Shown here: positions 1 to 8,067 of the stretch, in pieces
How the letters are laid out: each line of letters begins with the position of its first letter
Position numbering within the stretch: position 1 is the stretch's first letter
From: an uncultured Hungatella sp.
Lineage (GTDB): Bacteria > Bacillota > Clostridia > Lachnospirales > Lachnospiraceae
Length of the DNA stretch: 57,928 nucleotides
Assembly (NCBI GenBank): GCA_910577935.1
Contig: CAJTOT010000008.1
Span: 48,322-106,249 of the forward strand
Direction of reading: 5' to 3'
Program-made: the position numbers and the translations under genes
Notes under the pieces: generated by a model
The model's input: only the letters and a program-made list of their open reading frames with translations
The model's database searches: none
What the model was told of the DNA's origin: nothing

Positions 1-110
1 TGGCCCGCTGTCCCCGTTCTGTCCTCGTCCGCCGGAGGTGTCCGCCGTGGCCTGCTATACCATCTGTAGCTTTGGCGGACAAGAGCTCAGAGAGAACAGG
101 AGGAAAAAAG
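1..110. other. window edge, no gene called
   Basis: No convincing gene is seen before the Thg1-like gene. The stretch may hold the 3' tail of an upstream gene, but nothing recognisable is readable in it. A ribosome site (AGGAGG) lies just before position 111. Confidence 0.5.
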
Positions 111-920
111 ATGCCAGTACATGACGATTTAGGATGCCGTATGAAAGATTTTTATGAGACAGTGCCCAAGACCCGGCTGGTGAGGCGCATGCCTGTGGCT
201 GTCCGCATTGACGGAAAATCATTCCACACGTTCACCCGTGGATTTGAGAAGCCTTTTGACCGCGTCCTCATGAGAACCATGCAGGAGACCATGAAGTACC
301 TGTGCGAGAATATCCAGGGGTGCGTTCTGGGGTACACCCAGTCTGACGAGATCACCCTGATTCTGGTGGATTACAAAAAGCTGAACTCCTCGGCGTGGTT
401 TGACTATGAGGTGCAGAAGATGTGCAGCATCGGGGCAGGTATGGCCACCATGGCCTTTAACCGTGAATTTTTAAAGAATATGGAGACCAGCCCGGAGATG
501 CTGCCTGTCTACAGGAAGGTGGCGGGTCAGGCCGTATTCGATGCCAGGTGTTTTAACATCCCCAAGGAGGAGGTGGCCAACCTTATATACTGGCGGCAGC
601 TGGACGCCAGCAGAAACAGCGTTCAGATGGCAGGCCACGCCAATTTTTCCCAGAAGGAGCTCCACGGGAAATCCTGCAGCCAGATTCAGGATATGCTGAT
701 GCTGGAGAAGGGGATTAACTGGAACGACTATGATGTGGATAAAAAGAGAGGAAGCTGCTGTATCCGGGCAGAGATCCGGGAGAACGGGGAAGACCGGGAG
801 AACGGGGAAGACCAGGAGACGGTGAGAGCCAGGTGGGTCATTGACCGGGATATCCCCATCTTTAGGGGAGAGGGGAGGGATTACATCGAGAGGCTGGTGT
901 ACTGCGAGGAGGATGAGTGA
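111..920 (+). CDS. Thg1-like tRNA 3'-5' polymerase (TLP)
   Basis: Thg1 superfamily enzymes add nucleotides to tRNA 5' ends in the reverse (3'-5') direction. Bacterial and archaeal Thg1-like proteins mainly repair truncated 5' ends by template. The protein is about 269 aa. The metal-binding palm motifs are readable: RIDGKSF near residue 33 and YTQSDEITL near residue 76. The HINNLYN motif of eukaryotic G-1-adding Thg1 is absent (the equivalent region reads ASRNSVQ), which favours the repair-type TLP. The ATG at 111 is chosen over the TTG at 72 because AGGAGG lies a few bases upstream. Near the C-terminus an 18-bp in-frame tandem duplication (about 780-815) encodes RENGED-like units twice. The gene is monocistronic by context. 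The family call is firm; the substrate is not known. Confidence 0.85.
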   Translation: MPVHDDLGCRMKDFYETVPKTRLVRRMPVAVRIDGKSFHTFTRGFEKPFDRVLMRTMQETMKYLCENIQGCVLGYTQSDEITLILVDYKKLNSSAWFDYEVQKMCSIGAGMATMAFNREFLKNMETSPEMLPVYRKVAGQAVFDARCFNIPKEEVANLIYWRQLDASRNSVQMAGHANFSQKELHGKSCSQIQDMLMLEKGINWNDYDVDKKRGSCCIRAEIRENGEDRENGEDQETVRARWVIDRDIPIFRGEGRDYIERLVYCEEDE

Positions 921-960
921 AGACAGAAAAAGCCAGGACGGAAAGAGTCTGAAAAAATAG

Positions 961-988
961 TTGATTTCTGAAAATATTGTGGTAAACT
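961..988 (+). promoter_or_regulatory. promoter of the mgtE leader
   Basis: The -35 box TTGATT (961-966) and extended -10 TGGTAAACT (TAAACT at 983-988) are separated by 16 bp. Transcription would start near 994, just where the first stem of the leader begins. Confidence 0.6.
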
Positions 989-992
989 AAAT

Positions 993-1233
993 GTGGGCGC
1001 GGAGAAATCCCGCCCATGCCTGCCTGTGGGGCGAAACGCGCACAGGACAGAAAAAGAGAAAGGAGTGAACACAGAGTGGAAGGTCGAAGTCGTAAGATGA
1101 AGGCAGAATCGACATATCATGAACGCATGGTAGTGGGGACAGCTTACGCGGGACAGCCGCCATTCTGCCGTCACTGCCTTTAATATGCGTTTGTGATAGC
1201 CATTTTGCTTTTAAAAGCAGATGGCTTTTTTTG
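993..1233 (+). ncRNA. structured leader RNA with terminator upstream of mgtE (candidate riboswitch)
   Basis: This 240-nt untranslated stretch follows a good promoter. It contains several stems: 993-999 with 1011-1017, CCTGTG (1023-1028) with CACAGG (1041-1046), and GTCGA (1083-1087) with TCGAC (1109-1113). CGTAAG (1091-1096) pairs with CTTACG (1143-1148), and GGCAGAAT (1102-1109) with ATTCTGCC (1162-1169). The last two interleave, so they form either a pseudoknot or alternative folds. GGTAGTG (1129-1135) can pair with CACTGCC (1172-1178). An intrinsic terminator follows at 1197-1233. Known mgtE leaders are often M-box magnesium riboswitches, but the M-box conserved blocks as I remember them are not present. 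It could be an unrecognised ion-sensing leader or an independent small RNA. Confidence 0.5.
1197..1233 (+). terminator. intrinsic terminator of the leader RNA
   Basis: The arms AGCCAT and ATGGCT with the inner TGCTTTT/AAAAGCA stem are followed by a run of seven T. It sits between the leader and mgtE, as expected for transcription attenuation. Confidence 0.75.
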
Positions 1234-1370
1234 CGTTGCCATATATGCCGAAAACCGCCGCGCCCCAGGCACGCCATGCGGACTTTCGGCGCTGCCTTCA
1301 TGGACCTTGAATTCGGATTCTGTACACAGAAAAAGGATGTCCAAAAACGTGGACAGAGAAGGAGGAAGCC

Positions 1371-2720
1371 ATGAGAGATTATAAGTTTGAAGAGATGATG
1401 AGGCTGGTGGAGGCCAGGGACTTTCGGGCGCTGAAGGAGATGCTGGTTCAGCTTCCGGAGGCAGATACTGCGGATTTTATGGAGGAGCTGAACAGGGAGA
1501 AGACGGTGGTGGTCTTCCGCATGCTCCCCAAGGAGCAGGCCACGGAGGTGTTCGCCTTCCTTCCGGTGGAAAAGCAGCAGGAGATTATCGACAGTATTAC
1601 GGATGCCGAGCTGCAGACGGTCATCGAGGACCTGTTTGTGGACGACGCGGTGGATATGCTGGAGGAGTTTCCGGCTAATGTGGTGAAGAGGGTGCTGAAA
1701 AATGCCCGGCCTTCCACGCGGAAACTGATCAATCTGTTTTTGCAGTACCCGGAGAACAGCGCGGGCAGCATTATGACTGCCGAGTACATGGCCTTAAAGA
1801 AACACATGACTGTGGAGGAGGCATTTGCCTACATCCGCAGGCATGGGGTGGACAAGGAGACCATCTACACCTGCTATGTCACGGACGGCAAACGAACCCT
1901 GGAGGGGGTGGTGACGGTGAAGGATCTGCTGATGAATCCTTATGAGACACGGCTTGAGGACATTATGGACCCCTATGTCATCAAGGCGGTGACCGCGGAG
2001 GACCAGGAGGAGGTGGCGGAGAAATTCACCAGATACGATCTTTTGAGCCTTCCGGTGGTGGACGGGGAGGACCGGCTGGTGGGCATCGTCACTGTGGACG
2101 ACATTGTGGATGTCATGGAGCAGGAGGCCACAGAGGACTTTGAGAAGATGGCCGCCATGGTGCCCAGCGAGAAGCCTTACTTAAAGACCAGCATCTTTAT
2201 GCTGGCGAAGAACCGGATCATGTGGCTTCTGATTCTCATGGTCAGCAGCATGATCACAGGGGGAATCCTGGCAAAGTACGAGAACGCCTTTGCAGTCCTC
2301 CCCCTGCTGGTGACATTCATCCCCATGCTCACCGACACGGGAGGCAACGCAGGCAGCCAGAGCAGCACCCTGGTCATCCGGGGCATGGCCGTAGGGGAGA
2401 TCGAGCCGTCGGACATCTTCAGGGTCCTGTGGAAGGAGCTGCGGGTCGGGCTGGTGGTGGGAATCATCCTGGGGGCGGTGAACTATGTCCAGCTGGTTAT
2501 CCGCTTCCCGGGCAATGAACAGATCTGCCTGACCGTGGTGCTCAGCCTGTTCGCCACGGTGCTCCTGGCAAAGACCGTGGGGAGCGTCCTTCCCATGGCT
2601 GCCAGAATGCTGAGGCTGGACCCGGCCATCATGGCGGCTCCCCTGATCACCACCATCGTGGACGCTTTCAGCCTGGTCATCTATTTTCAGATTGCCTGTA
2701 AGCTGCTGAAGCTGGCGTGA
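1371..2720 (+). CDS. mgtE: magnesium transporter MgtE
   Basis: This is a Mg2+-gated Mg2+ channel/transporter of the inner membrane, 449 aa, normal length for the family. It has an MgtE N-terminal superhelical domain (about 1-125), a CBS pair (about 130-255, with TAEYMAL and VDDIVDVME at the ends), a connecting helix and a five-helix membrane domain (about 275-449). The family signature TDTGGNAGSQSS is visible near residue 325. The ribosome site AAGGAGG precedes ATG 1371. An RNA leader with a terminator lies upstream, so expression is probably controlled by attenuation. The 3' end overlaps the convergent radical-SAM gene by about 44 bp. Confidence 0.95.
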   Translation: MRDYKFEEMMRLVEARDFRALKEMLVQLPEADTADFMEELNREKTVVVFRMLPKEQATEVFAFLPVEKQQEIIDSITDAELQTVIEDLFVDDAVDMLEEFPANVVKRVLKNARPSTRKLINLFLQYPENSAGSIMTAEYMALKKHMTVEEAFAYIRRHGVDKETIYTCYVTDGKRTLEGVVTVKDLLMNPYETRLEDIMDPYVIKAVTAEDQEEVAEKFTRYDLLSLPVVDGEDRLVGIVTVDDIVDVMEQEATEDFEKMAAMVPSEKPYLKTSIFMLAKNRIMWLLILMVSSMITGGILAKYENAFAVLPLLVTFIPMLTDTGGNAGSQSSTLVIRGMAVGEIEPSDIFRVLWKELRVGLVVGIILGAVNYVQLVIRFPGNEQICLTVVLSLFATVLLAKTVGSVLPMAARMLRLDPAIMAAPLITTIVDAFSLVIYFQIACKLLKLA

Positions 2721-3750
2721 CGGATTTCAGAAGGGCTTTCATATCAGGCAGCGCCTGTGTCAGGAAGGGCTTCACAGCCCGGCAGTAGAGATAGGCGCCG
2801 CTTTCATCCCGGTAGCGGCGGCAGCCGCCCCGGCAGAAGTCAAGACAGCCGCACTGGCGGCAGATGTCCGGAAGGGGCCAGGAGGAGGAGATAAAGTCAG
2901 AAGCTGACAGTCTCCTCCTTATTTTTTCCCTGTCATCCAGGCAGAGACTGCCTAAGCGGTGGCATTCGTCCACAAAGAAGTCGCAGGGGTACACGCTCCC
3001 GTCGGACTCTACGAGAAACTGCATGGAACACACGCCGCCTGCGCCGCATTCCTCAGGCATAAATCCGGCGAGAAGCTGGAGAAGATTCTCAAAATAGCGG
3101 ATATAGACATATCGGCCGCGGTTTAAGTCCTCCCGCCACAGCCCATACAGCTCCCCCAGATAACGGCCGTAGCTTTCCTGGGACAGATACAGGTAAGGGT
3201 TCTTGCCGGGAGGCGCCATGCAGGGGATATACTGCTGGTATTCAAACCCCTCCCGGCGGTAAAATTCATAGACCTCCCCTAAACGGCCGCACAGTTCGTC
3301 GGTGATCACTGTCAGGATGTTGAACCGGCAGCCGTGGCGCCGCAGGCAGTCGATTCCCCTCATGACGCCCCGAAAATCCCGGCGGTGGATGGTGTGGACC
3401 GCCTCCGTGCCGTCCAGGGATACCCCGACAAGGACATCATGGCGGGAGAACATCCGGGCAAACTCGTCGTCCAGAAGAGTTCCGTTGGTCTGGACCATGA
3501 CCGGCAGGTTGAGTCCCCGGGCTTCCAGATATTCCAGGACATATTTAAAATACCCGTGTCCCGCCAGAAGAGGTTCTCCCCCCTGGAAGACCAGAGGGTA
3601 TCCTCCCCGCAGAAAGACGGAAAGGCAGTCTATGACTGCAGTGATTGTCTCCCGGGACATGTGGCTGCCGCAGACATGTCCCTCTTTGTAAAAGCAGTAT
3701 CCGCAGTCTGTGTTGCAGCGTCCGGATACGGGTTTGATCATGATATTCAT
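2677..3750 (-). CDS. anaerobic sulfatase-maturating enzyme-type radical SAM/SPASM protein
   Basis: Enzymes of this family convert a Cys or Ser in sulfatases to formylglycine, using S-adenosylmethionine and iron-sulfur clusters. The protein is 357 aa. The radical-SAM CX3CX2C motif is CNTDCGYC at residues 12-19. A GGEPLL motif follows near 57. The C-terminal third carries the cysteine-rich SPASM region for auxiliary [4Fe-4S] clusters (cysteines in GGVCSMQF, VYPCDFF, ICRQCGCLDFC and GGC). The gene is downstream of, and on the same strand as, a sulfatase gene 6 bp away, which supports the substrate. That sulfatase is truncated, so the local target may be lost. The start ATG at 3750 is preceded on the minus strand by the end of the sulfatase. 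Confidence 0.85.
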   Translation of the reverse strand: MNIMIKPVSGRCNTDCGYCFYKEGHVCGSHMSRETITAVIDCLSVFLRGGYPLVFQGGEPLLAGHGYFKYVLEYLEARGLNLPVMVQTNGTLLDDEFARMFSRHDVLVGVSLDGTEAVHTIHRRDFRGVMRGIDCLRRHGCRFNILTVITDELCGRLGEVYEFYRREGFEYQQYIPCMAPPGKNPYLYLSQESYGRYLGELYGLWREDLNRGRYVYIRYFENLLQLLAGFMPEECGAGGVCSMQFLVESDGSVYPCDFFVDECHRLGSLCLDDREKIRRRLSASDFISSSWPLPDICRQCGCLDFCRGGCRRYRDESGAYLYCRAVKPFLTQALPDMKALLKSVTPASAAYRQSENR

Positions 3751-3756
3751 AGCTTT

Positions 3757-4710
3757 CTAATCATGGCTTTCGCCGGAAGCACGGCAGAAAGCCTCCAGAA
3801 GGTCTTTGGCAGTCACAGGGTTTCCATCCCGGTCGTAGGTGGGCTCGTGGGGGGTCTTGGCGTCCGGCCTGTTGGCGATCTGTCCCGGCTGCAGCTCTAT
3901 ATCTCCGTGAAGCAGCGGATCCCCGGTGCTCTCCATCCACTCCTCCAAAACGGCGCAGAGCCGACGGTATTCTTCCTCGTACTGAGGCAGCCGGGCCACG
4001 TTGATCTCCTCCGCCGGGTCAGCCACCAGGTCATAGAGATAATCTCTCTCGGCTTCGATGCCGGGGAGCGGGGAGGACAAAAACCAGTCCTTCGCCTGGT
4101 GGTCGCCGATGTTGACAAATGGTTTGCGGCGGTCCCGGGCAAACAGGCGTATCAGCTTCAGCCGGTCCGTGCGGACAGAGCGCATGGGTTCGTAGGCGGC
4201 GTGATAAGTGACTTCGGAGAAAATGTAGTCGTGAACCTTCTCGGCGCTGCCTCTCATCAGAGGGAGAAGGGAGGCACCCTGAAGCCAGTCCGGTTTTTTA
4301 AGCCCCAGCATGTCGCAGATGGTGGGGAACACATCGATGTGAGAGACCAGGGCATCGGAGGAGCCCCGGCCGATGTCCGGATGGCGGATAAACAGGGCCA
4401 CTCCGGTGCCGGAGTCCTTAAGCGTGCACTTCATATTGGGGAAGGAGATGCCGTGGTCGGTGGTGAACATGACCACGGTATCTCCGGCAAGCCCCTGACT
4501 GTCCAGCTCATCCAGCAAGGCGCCGAGGCACTGGTCGGCAGTTTTAAGGCTCTGGAGATAGCAGCTGAAGTCGTGGCGGGTGTCCTTGTTGTTGACGATG
4601 GGGAAGGGGGTGGCCACAAAGTCCTCCTCAATGTCTCTGGCTTCCTCGTACACCAGGTGGGTGCTGAACATTCCGAAGGACAGAAAAAACGGTTTTTCCC
4701 CGTTTCTGCG
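3757..4710 (-). pseudogene. sulfatase, C-terminal two thirds only
   Basis: About 315 aa are clearly sulfatase-like: KPFFLSFGMFSTH near the beginning, the metal-binding TTDHG block near residue 90 with a following Lys, and a substituted C-terminal subdomain ending in a tail typical of family S1 enzymes. The N-terminal part that carries the formylglycine C/S-x-P-x-R motif is missing. At about 4707-4730 the reading frame changes to an unrelated isomerase-like fragment on the same strand. An ATG at 4731 keeps an open frame, but the resulting protein would lack the catalytic residue. The piece neighbours the maturase gene, so an ancestral sulfatase-maturase pair is likely. Confidence 0.75.
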
Positions 4711-4714
4711 GCTT

Positions 4715-4945
4715 ATCCCCTTCGGGGACAACCATCACATCATCCGTTCCGGGGAGAGGGGTGAAACCGGGGCGCAGCCCCACATTGGTGAGCAGCCCTG
4801 TATCCAGGTCATTGAGAACGAGCATCTCCACCTGGAAGCGGCGCGCCAGCTTCTCCAAAGCCATGGAGGCGGCCACAGAGGCCCTGAGCTTGTCAGGCAG
4901 CACCGTGTCGTCGGCGGGGTACTCTGCCGACATCAGTACGGAGAA
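4715..4945 (-). pseudogene. fragment of a sugar-isomerase-like gene
   Basis: The minus-strand frame reads through a short segment including VAASMALEKLARRF, LNDLDTGLL and GLRPGFTPLPG and then VVPEGD. This resembles part of the L-fucose/L-arabinose-isomerase-like fold family (recall only, tentative). It is cut on both sides: at about 4715-4730 it meets the truncated sulfatase in another frame, and at about 4935-4950 it meets the truncated glycosidase on the opposite strand. It is a scar between two deletions rather than a gene. Confidence 0.4.
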
Positions 4946-6067
4946 GTGTTCTGGAAATACAAGGATCTGGCGGAGGTCTACGAGAACGGAAGGAAGTACG
5001 GCATCGACACGCTCATGGTCTTCGGCTGGTGGAAGGGGAGATTTGACAACGGCTATCCGCTGTACGAGCCGGACGATGCCCTCGGCGGCGAGGCGGAGCT
5101 GAAAAAAGCCATCAAGGACATTCAGAAGAGAGGCGGAAGGGTGATCCTCTACACCAACGGAGTCCTGATGGATGTGAAATCCGATTTTTACAGGAACTAC
5201 GGGGCCCGTGCGGCCATGATAGACTTAGACGGCAACCCTCTGCTGGATCACTATCAGTTTTCCAACCAGGGGACTGTGCTGAGAACCTTCGGCTACAAGA
5301 CCTTCGCCCAGGCCTGCGCCGGAGCCGAGGAGTGGAAACAGCAGATGCTGCACAACGGGAGGGTGAAGCTGTCCATGGAGCCTGATTCCATCTTCTACGA
5401 CCAGGTGGGAGGCCACCGGTGCTGGCTGTGCTTCAACAAAGATCACAAGCACGGCAGCAGGGGAGACACAGAGCCTTTGTACCGCAAGGAGAATTTTGAG
5501 GCCGTCAATGAGCTCCTGGGAGAGGAGCAGGCCGTGGGGACAGAGAACACCGTGGATATCTTTGACCCCTACATGGATTACCACCACGGATGTGATTTCG
5601 GAAACTGGTACGCCGCAGATGTGTATCCCCAACTGTATCTGAATACATTTCCGGAGACCATCATCACCAACCGGTTTATCCATGACGAGCGGGAGGACTA
5701 CCGGCTGCAGCTGAATTACGCTCTGGTGTGCGGGTATCGCTTTGATGTGAGCATTTACCGGGGGAGAGTCACGGATATGAGCGGGGTCCCAAACTATGCC
5801 GGCCATGTGAAAAGGCTTCTGGAATACAAGGAGAAGCACCGCAGATTTTTCTACCCGTCCGGATTTGCCATGAGAGAGTTTCCCGATATGCCCTCCGGGA
5901 TAATGATGACCCAGTATGTCAGCGGCGGCGAACAGCTGACCCTGGTTCTCAACTGCTGCAGAGAGGAGCGGGAGTTTTCCTGGGACGGCGGAGAATACAG
6001 GATTCCCGGCTGGGGAGTCTTAAGCATCTGCGGCGGCGAGACGGAGATTATTGAAGGAGCGGAGTAG
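4935..6067 (+). pseudogene. DUF6259-type glycoside-hydrolase-like protein, N-terminus missing
   Basis: Recognisable sequence begins at about 4935 (YGEVFWKYKDL) and runs for about 377 residues to the stop at 6067. It includes a TIM-barrel-like stretch (GIDTLMVFGWW, GGRVILYTNG) and a carboxylate-rich region (SIFYDQVGG, DIFDPYMDYHHGCDFGNW). Proteins of this type (DUF6259) are several hundred residues longer at the N-terminus. The open frame upstream of 4935 is antisense of the isomerase fragment and is not a real N-terminus. The cupin gene starts on the base after its stop, so the two were probably one operon. An internal start could still give a product, but function is doubtful. Confidence 0.6.
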
Positions 6068-6448
6068 ATGGACCGAAGGAAAGAGAAACTTTTGCCGGAA
6101 GGGCTGGAGGCGGCTGACGCTTTAAAGGGCGGGTACGAGGCGCTGGTCAGACACGACAGCTGGAGGGTGGCGGTGATCACCTACGCAGAGCGGTTTGACA
6201 GGAAAAATATCTGCCGTCTGGAGAGCCACAGGGAGACGGACGAGGTGTTTGTCCTGATGACCGGAAAGGCGACGCTGTTTATAGGCAGGGATGGGGTTCC
6301 CACAGAGCTGGAGCCCTGGAAGGTGTACAACGTAAAGCAGGCGGTGTGGCACGGGATCTGCGTGTCCCCTGACGCCAAGGTGCTCATCTGTGAGAACGAC
6401 GACACAGGGCCGGATAACACGGACTATATGGCTTGCAGGCAGGATTGA
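6068..6448 (+). CDS. small cupin-fold protein
   Basis: A 126-aa protein with a single cupin-like core: SHRETDEVFVLMTGKATL (about 50-68) followed by PWKVYNVKQAVWHG (about 85-98). This matches the two beta-barrel motifs of sugar- or ureidoglycolate-type cupins. It starts on the base after the stop of the DUF6259-type gene, which indicates translational coupling and a related role in sugar metabolism, perhaps as an isomerase, epimerase or lyase. The exact reaction cannot be read from the sequence. It is the only intact member of that small operon. Confidence 0.6.
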   Translation: MDRRKEKLLPEGLEAADALKGGYEALVRHDSWRVAVITYAERFDRKNICRLESHRETDEVFVLMTGKATLFIGRDGVPTELEPWKVYNVKQAVWHGICVSPDAKVLICENDDTGPDNTDYMACRQD

Positions 6449-6531
6449 CGCCAAAAATTCATGCCGGATTCCCCCCTCGTGAACTGTAATTGGGAATTAT
6501 AAACAAAATGTAAAGAAAAAATAAAAAAATA

Positions 6532-6560
6532 TTGACTTTTCTGTACATATCTGATAAATT
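6532..6560 (+). promoter_or_regulatory. promoter of the licT-PTS operon
   Basis: The -35 TTGACT (6532-6537) and -10 TAAATT (6555-6560) are 17 bp apart in a very AT-rich stretch. Just downstream are the antiterminator target and terminator. Confidence 0.65.
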
Positions 6561-6585
6561 ATACTCATAGAGTTGAATAATAATT

Positions 6586-6614
6586 GGGTTGTAACTGATA
6601 AGCAGGCAAAACCA
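6586..6614 (+). promoter_or_regulatory. RAT: BglG/LicT antiterminator target
   Basis: The segment GGGTTGTAACTGATAAGCAG and the following GCAAAACC match the ribonucleic antiterminator consensus of the BglG/SacY/LicT family. Its 3' part overlaps the left arm of the terminator at 6608-6666. Binding of the antiterminator encoded next door would therefore prevent terminator formation. Confidence 0.9.
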
Positions 6615-6666
6615 GTTTTGAATAGGACTTTCCAGGGGGGTCTTTATTCGAAATTGGTTTTTTTAT
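6608..6666 (+). terminator. regulated terminator overlapping the RAT
   Basis: The arm AAAACCAGTTTTGAATA (from 6608) pairs imperfectly with TATTCGAAATTGGTTTT, ending in a T-run at about 6657-6665. It overlaps the RAT, giving a mutually exclusive fold. Confidence 0.85.
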
Positions 6667-6717
6667 TACAAACTATCCGGAACTTAAGTCAAAGCGCCTG
6701 AGAAGTGGATAAGAATT

Positions 6718-7545
6718 ATGAAGATCGAAAAAATTATCAATAACAACGTGGTCAGCGCGTTGGATTCGGACGGAACGGAGATTGTGGTTATGGGGCGGGG
6801 AATCGGCTATCGCGTGAAACATGGCATGGAGATTCCCAAGGACAAGGTGGAGAAGATTTTCCGTCTGGAAAATCCGGGAATTGTCAGCAAGTTCAGGAAT
6901 CTTCTCACCCAGATGCCTCTTGAGCATCTGCAGATTTCCACGGAGATTATCGACTATGCCAAAAATGTGCTGAATCGGAAGCTGAATCAAAATATTTACC
7001 TGACGCTGACGGATCACATCAATTTTTCTATCGAGCGTTATCAGAAGAAGATGATGTTTGCCAATCCTCTGATCAGGGAAGTGAAGAGATTTTACAGAGA
7101 AGAGTATCTGGTAGGGGAATATGCCATAGCGCTTATGGAGAATAAGCTGGGAATCCGTTTTCCGGCGGATGAGGCGGCATCGATAGCGCTGCACATCGTA
7201 AACGCGGAGTACAATATCCAGATGAGAGATACGATTGACATCACCAACCTGATACAGGAAGTGATGGAGATTATCAGGGCTTATTTTCACATGGAGCTGG
7301 ACGAGATGTCCCTGGGGTACGAGCGCCTGGTGACTCATCTGAGATTTCTGGCAGAGAGAATCTACTGCAAGGAGCTTCTGGACGGGGAGATTCCGGAGTT
7401 TTCCGACATCATCGCCCGGACTTACCCGGAGGAGTATCAGTGCAGCTTGAAGGTCAGAGAACATATCGAGAGGGTGTATGAGCACTATGTAACTGATGAG
7501 GAAGTATCATATTTAGCCGTGCATATCAGAAGAGTGCATGTGTAG
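6718..7545 (+). CDS. licT: BglG/LicT-family transcriptional antiterminator
   Basis: 275 aa, standard length. The N-terminal CAT RNA-binding domain spans about 1-55 (KIEKIINNNVVSAL). PRD1 (about 65-170) and PRD2 (about 171-275) follow with conserved phosphorylatable histidines, seen in DHINFSIER, ASIALHIVNAEY, VTHLRFLAERI and YLAVHIRRV. In this family the PTS phosphorylates PRD histidines according to sugar availability and HPr state, switching RNA binding on or off. The cognate RAT/terminator is directly upstream, so the protein controls its own operon, including the EIIA, HPr and EIICB genes that follow. The final codons overlap an alternative ATG of the next gene. Confidence 0.92.
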   Translation: MKIEKIINNNVVSALDSDGTEIVVMGRGIGYRVKHGMEIPKDKVEKIFRLENPGIVSKFRNLLTQMPLEHLQISTEIIDYAKNVLNRKLNQNIYLTLTDHINFSIERYQKKMMFANPLIREVKRFYREEYLVGEYAIALMENKLGIRFPADEAASIALHIVNAEYNIQMRDTIDITNLIQEVMEIIRAYFHMELDEMSLGYERLVTHLRFLAERIYCKELLDGEIPEFSDIIARTYPEEYQCSLKVREHIERVYEHYVTDEEVSYLAVHIRRVHV

Positions 7546-7564
7546 AGAAAGAGAGGCGGTTGAG

Positions 7565-8059
7565 TTGTTCGGTTCACTTAAAAAATTGTTCGGCGGGGAT
7601 AAGGAGGAGAGCAAAAGGGAGATTCTTGCCCCGGTTTCAGGGGAAGCCATTCCCATGAGCCAGGTGGCCGACCCTGCGTTCAGTCAGGAGATTCTGGGCA
7701 AGGGAGTTGCCATCGTGCCCGCATCGGGAACGATCGTGGCCCCGGCGTCAGGGGAAGTCACTGTCATGTTCGAGACAAAACACGCGGTGAGCATCAGAAC
7801 GGATTTCGGGGCGGAGCTGATCATCCACATCGGGCTGGACACGGTAAATTTAAAAGGCCGGCATTTCCGCGCCTGCGTTGCCCAGGGTGACAGGGTGAAG
7901 GCCGGCGACGTTCTGGTGGAGGTGGATATGGAGCAGGTGAAAGCAGCCGGGTACGACGTTACCACGCCGGTGATTATCTGCAACACGCCGGATTATCCTA
8001 ATATGGTGTGCCGCAGCGGCATGGAAGTGAAGGCGCTCGACCCGATTATTGAACTGTAG
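7565..8059 (+). CDS. PTS EIIA component, glucose (Crr) family
   Basis: A soluble phosphocarrier of about 164 aa passing phosphate from HPr to the EIIB domain. The EIIA-Glc hairpin is complete: ILAPVSGEAIPM near the start, then VMFETKHAVSIRT (phosphate-stabilising His) and AELIIHIGLDTV (phosphorylated His). The TTG at 7565 (LFGSLKKLFGG) is preferred because AGAGGCGG lies just upstream and family members start with a similar FGxLKKLFG segment. The ATG at 7538 would overlap licT and add nine unusual residues. It is the second gene of the licT operon. Confidence 0.88.
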   Translation: MFGSLKKLFGGDKEESKREILAPVSGEAIPMSQVADPAFSQEILGKGVAIVPASGTIVAPASGEVTVMFETKHAVSIRTDFGAELIIHIGLDTVNLKGRHFRACVAQGDRVKAGDVLVEVDMEQVKAAGYDVTTPVIICNTPDYPNMVCRSGMEVKALDPIIEL

Positions 8060-8067
8060 GTGGCGCT

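Noticed and set aside
993..1233. M-box (ykoK) or NiCo riboswitch as name for the mgtE leader
   Set aside because: The conserved segments of both classes, as I remember them, could not be found. GGACAG-like words occur but not in the right arrangement. It is left as an unassigned structured RNA.
3334..4764. Long plus-strand open frame opposite the radical-SAM and sulfatase genes
   Set aside because: It is antisense of two well-recognised coding regions in GC-rich DNA, with no ribosome site and no family resemblance.
4580..4934. Upstream 118 codons of the DUF6259-type open frame
   Set aside because: They are antisense of the isomerase-like and sulfatase fragments and do not resemble a signal peptide or a glycosidase N-terminus.
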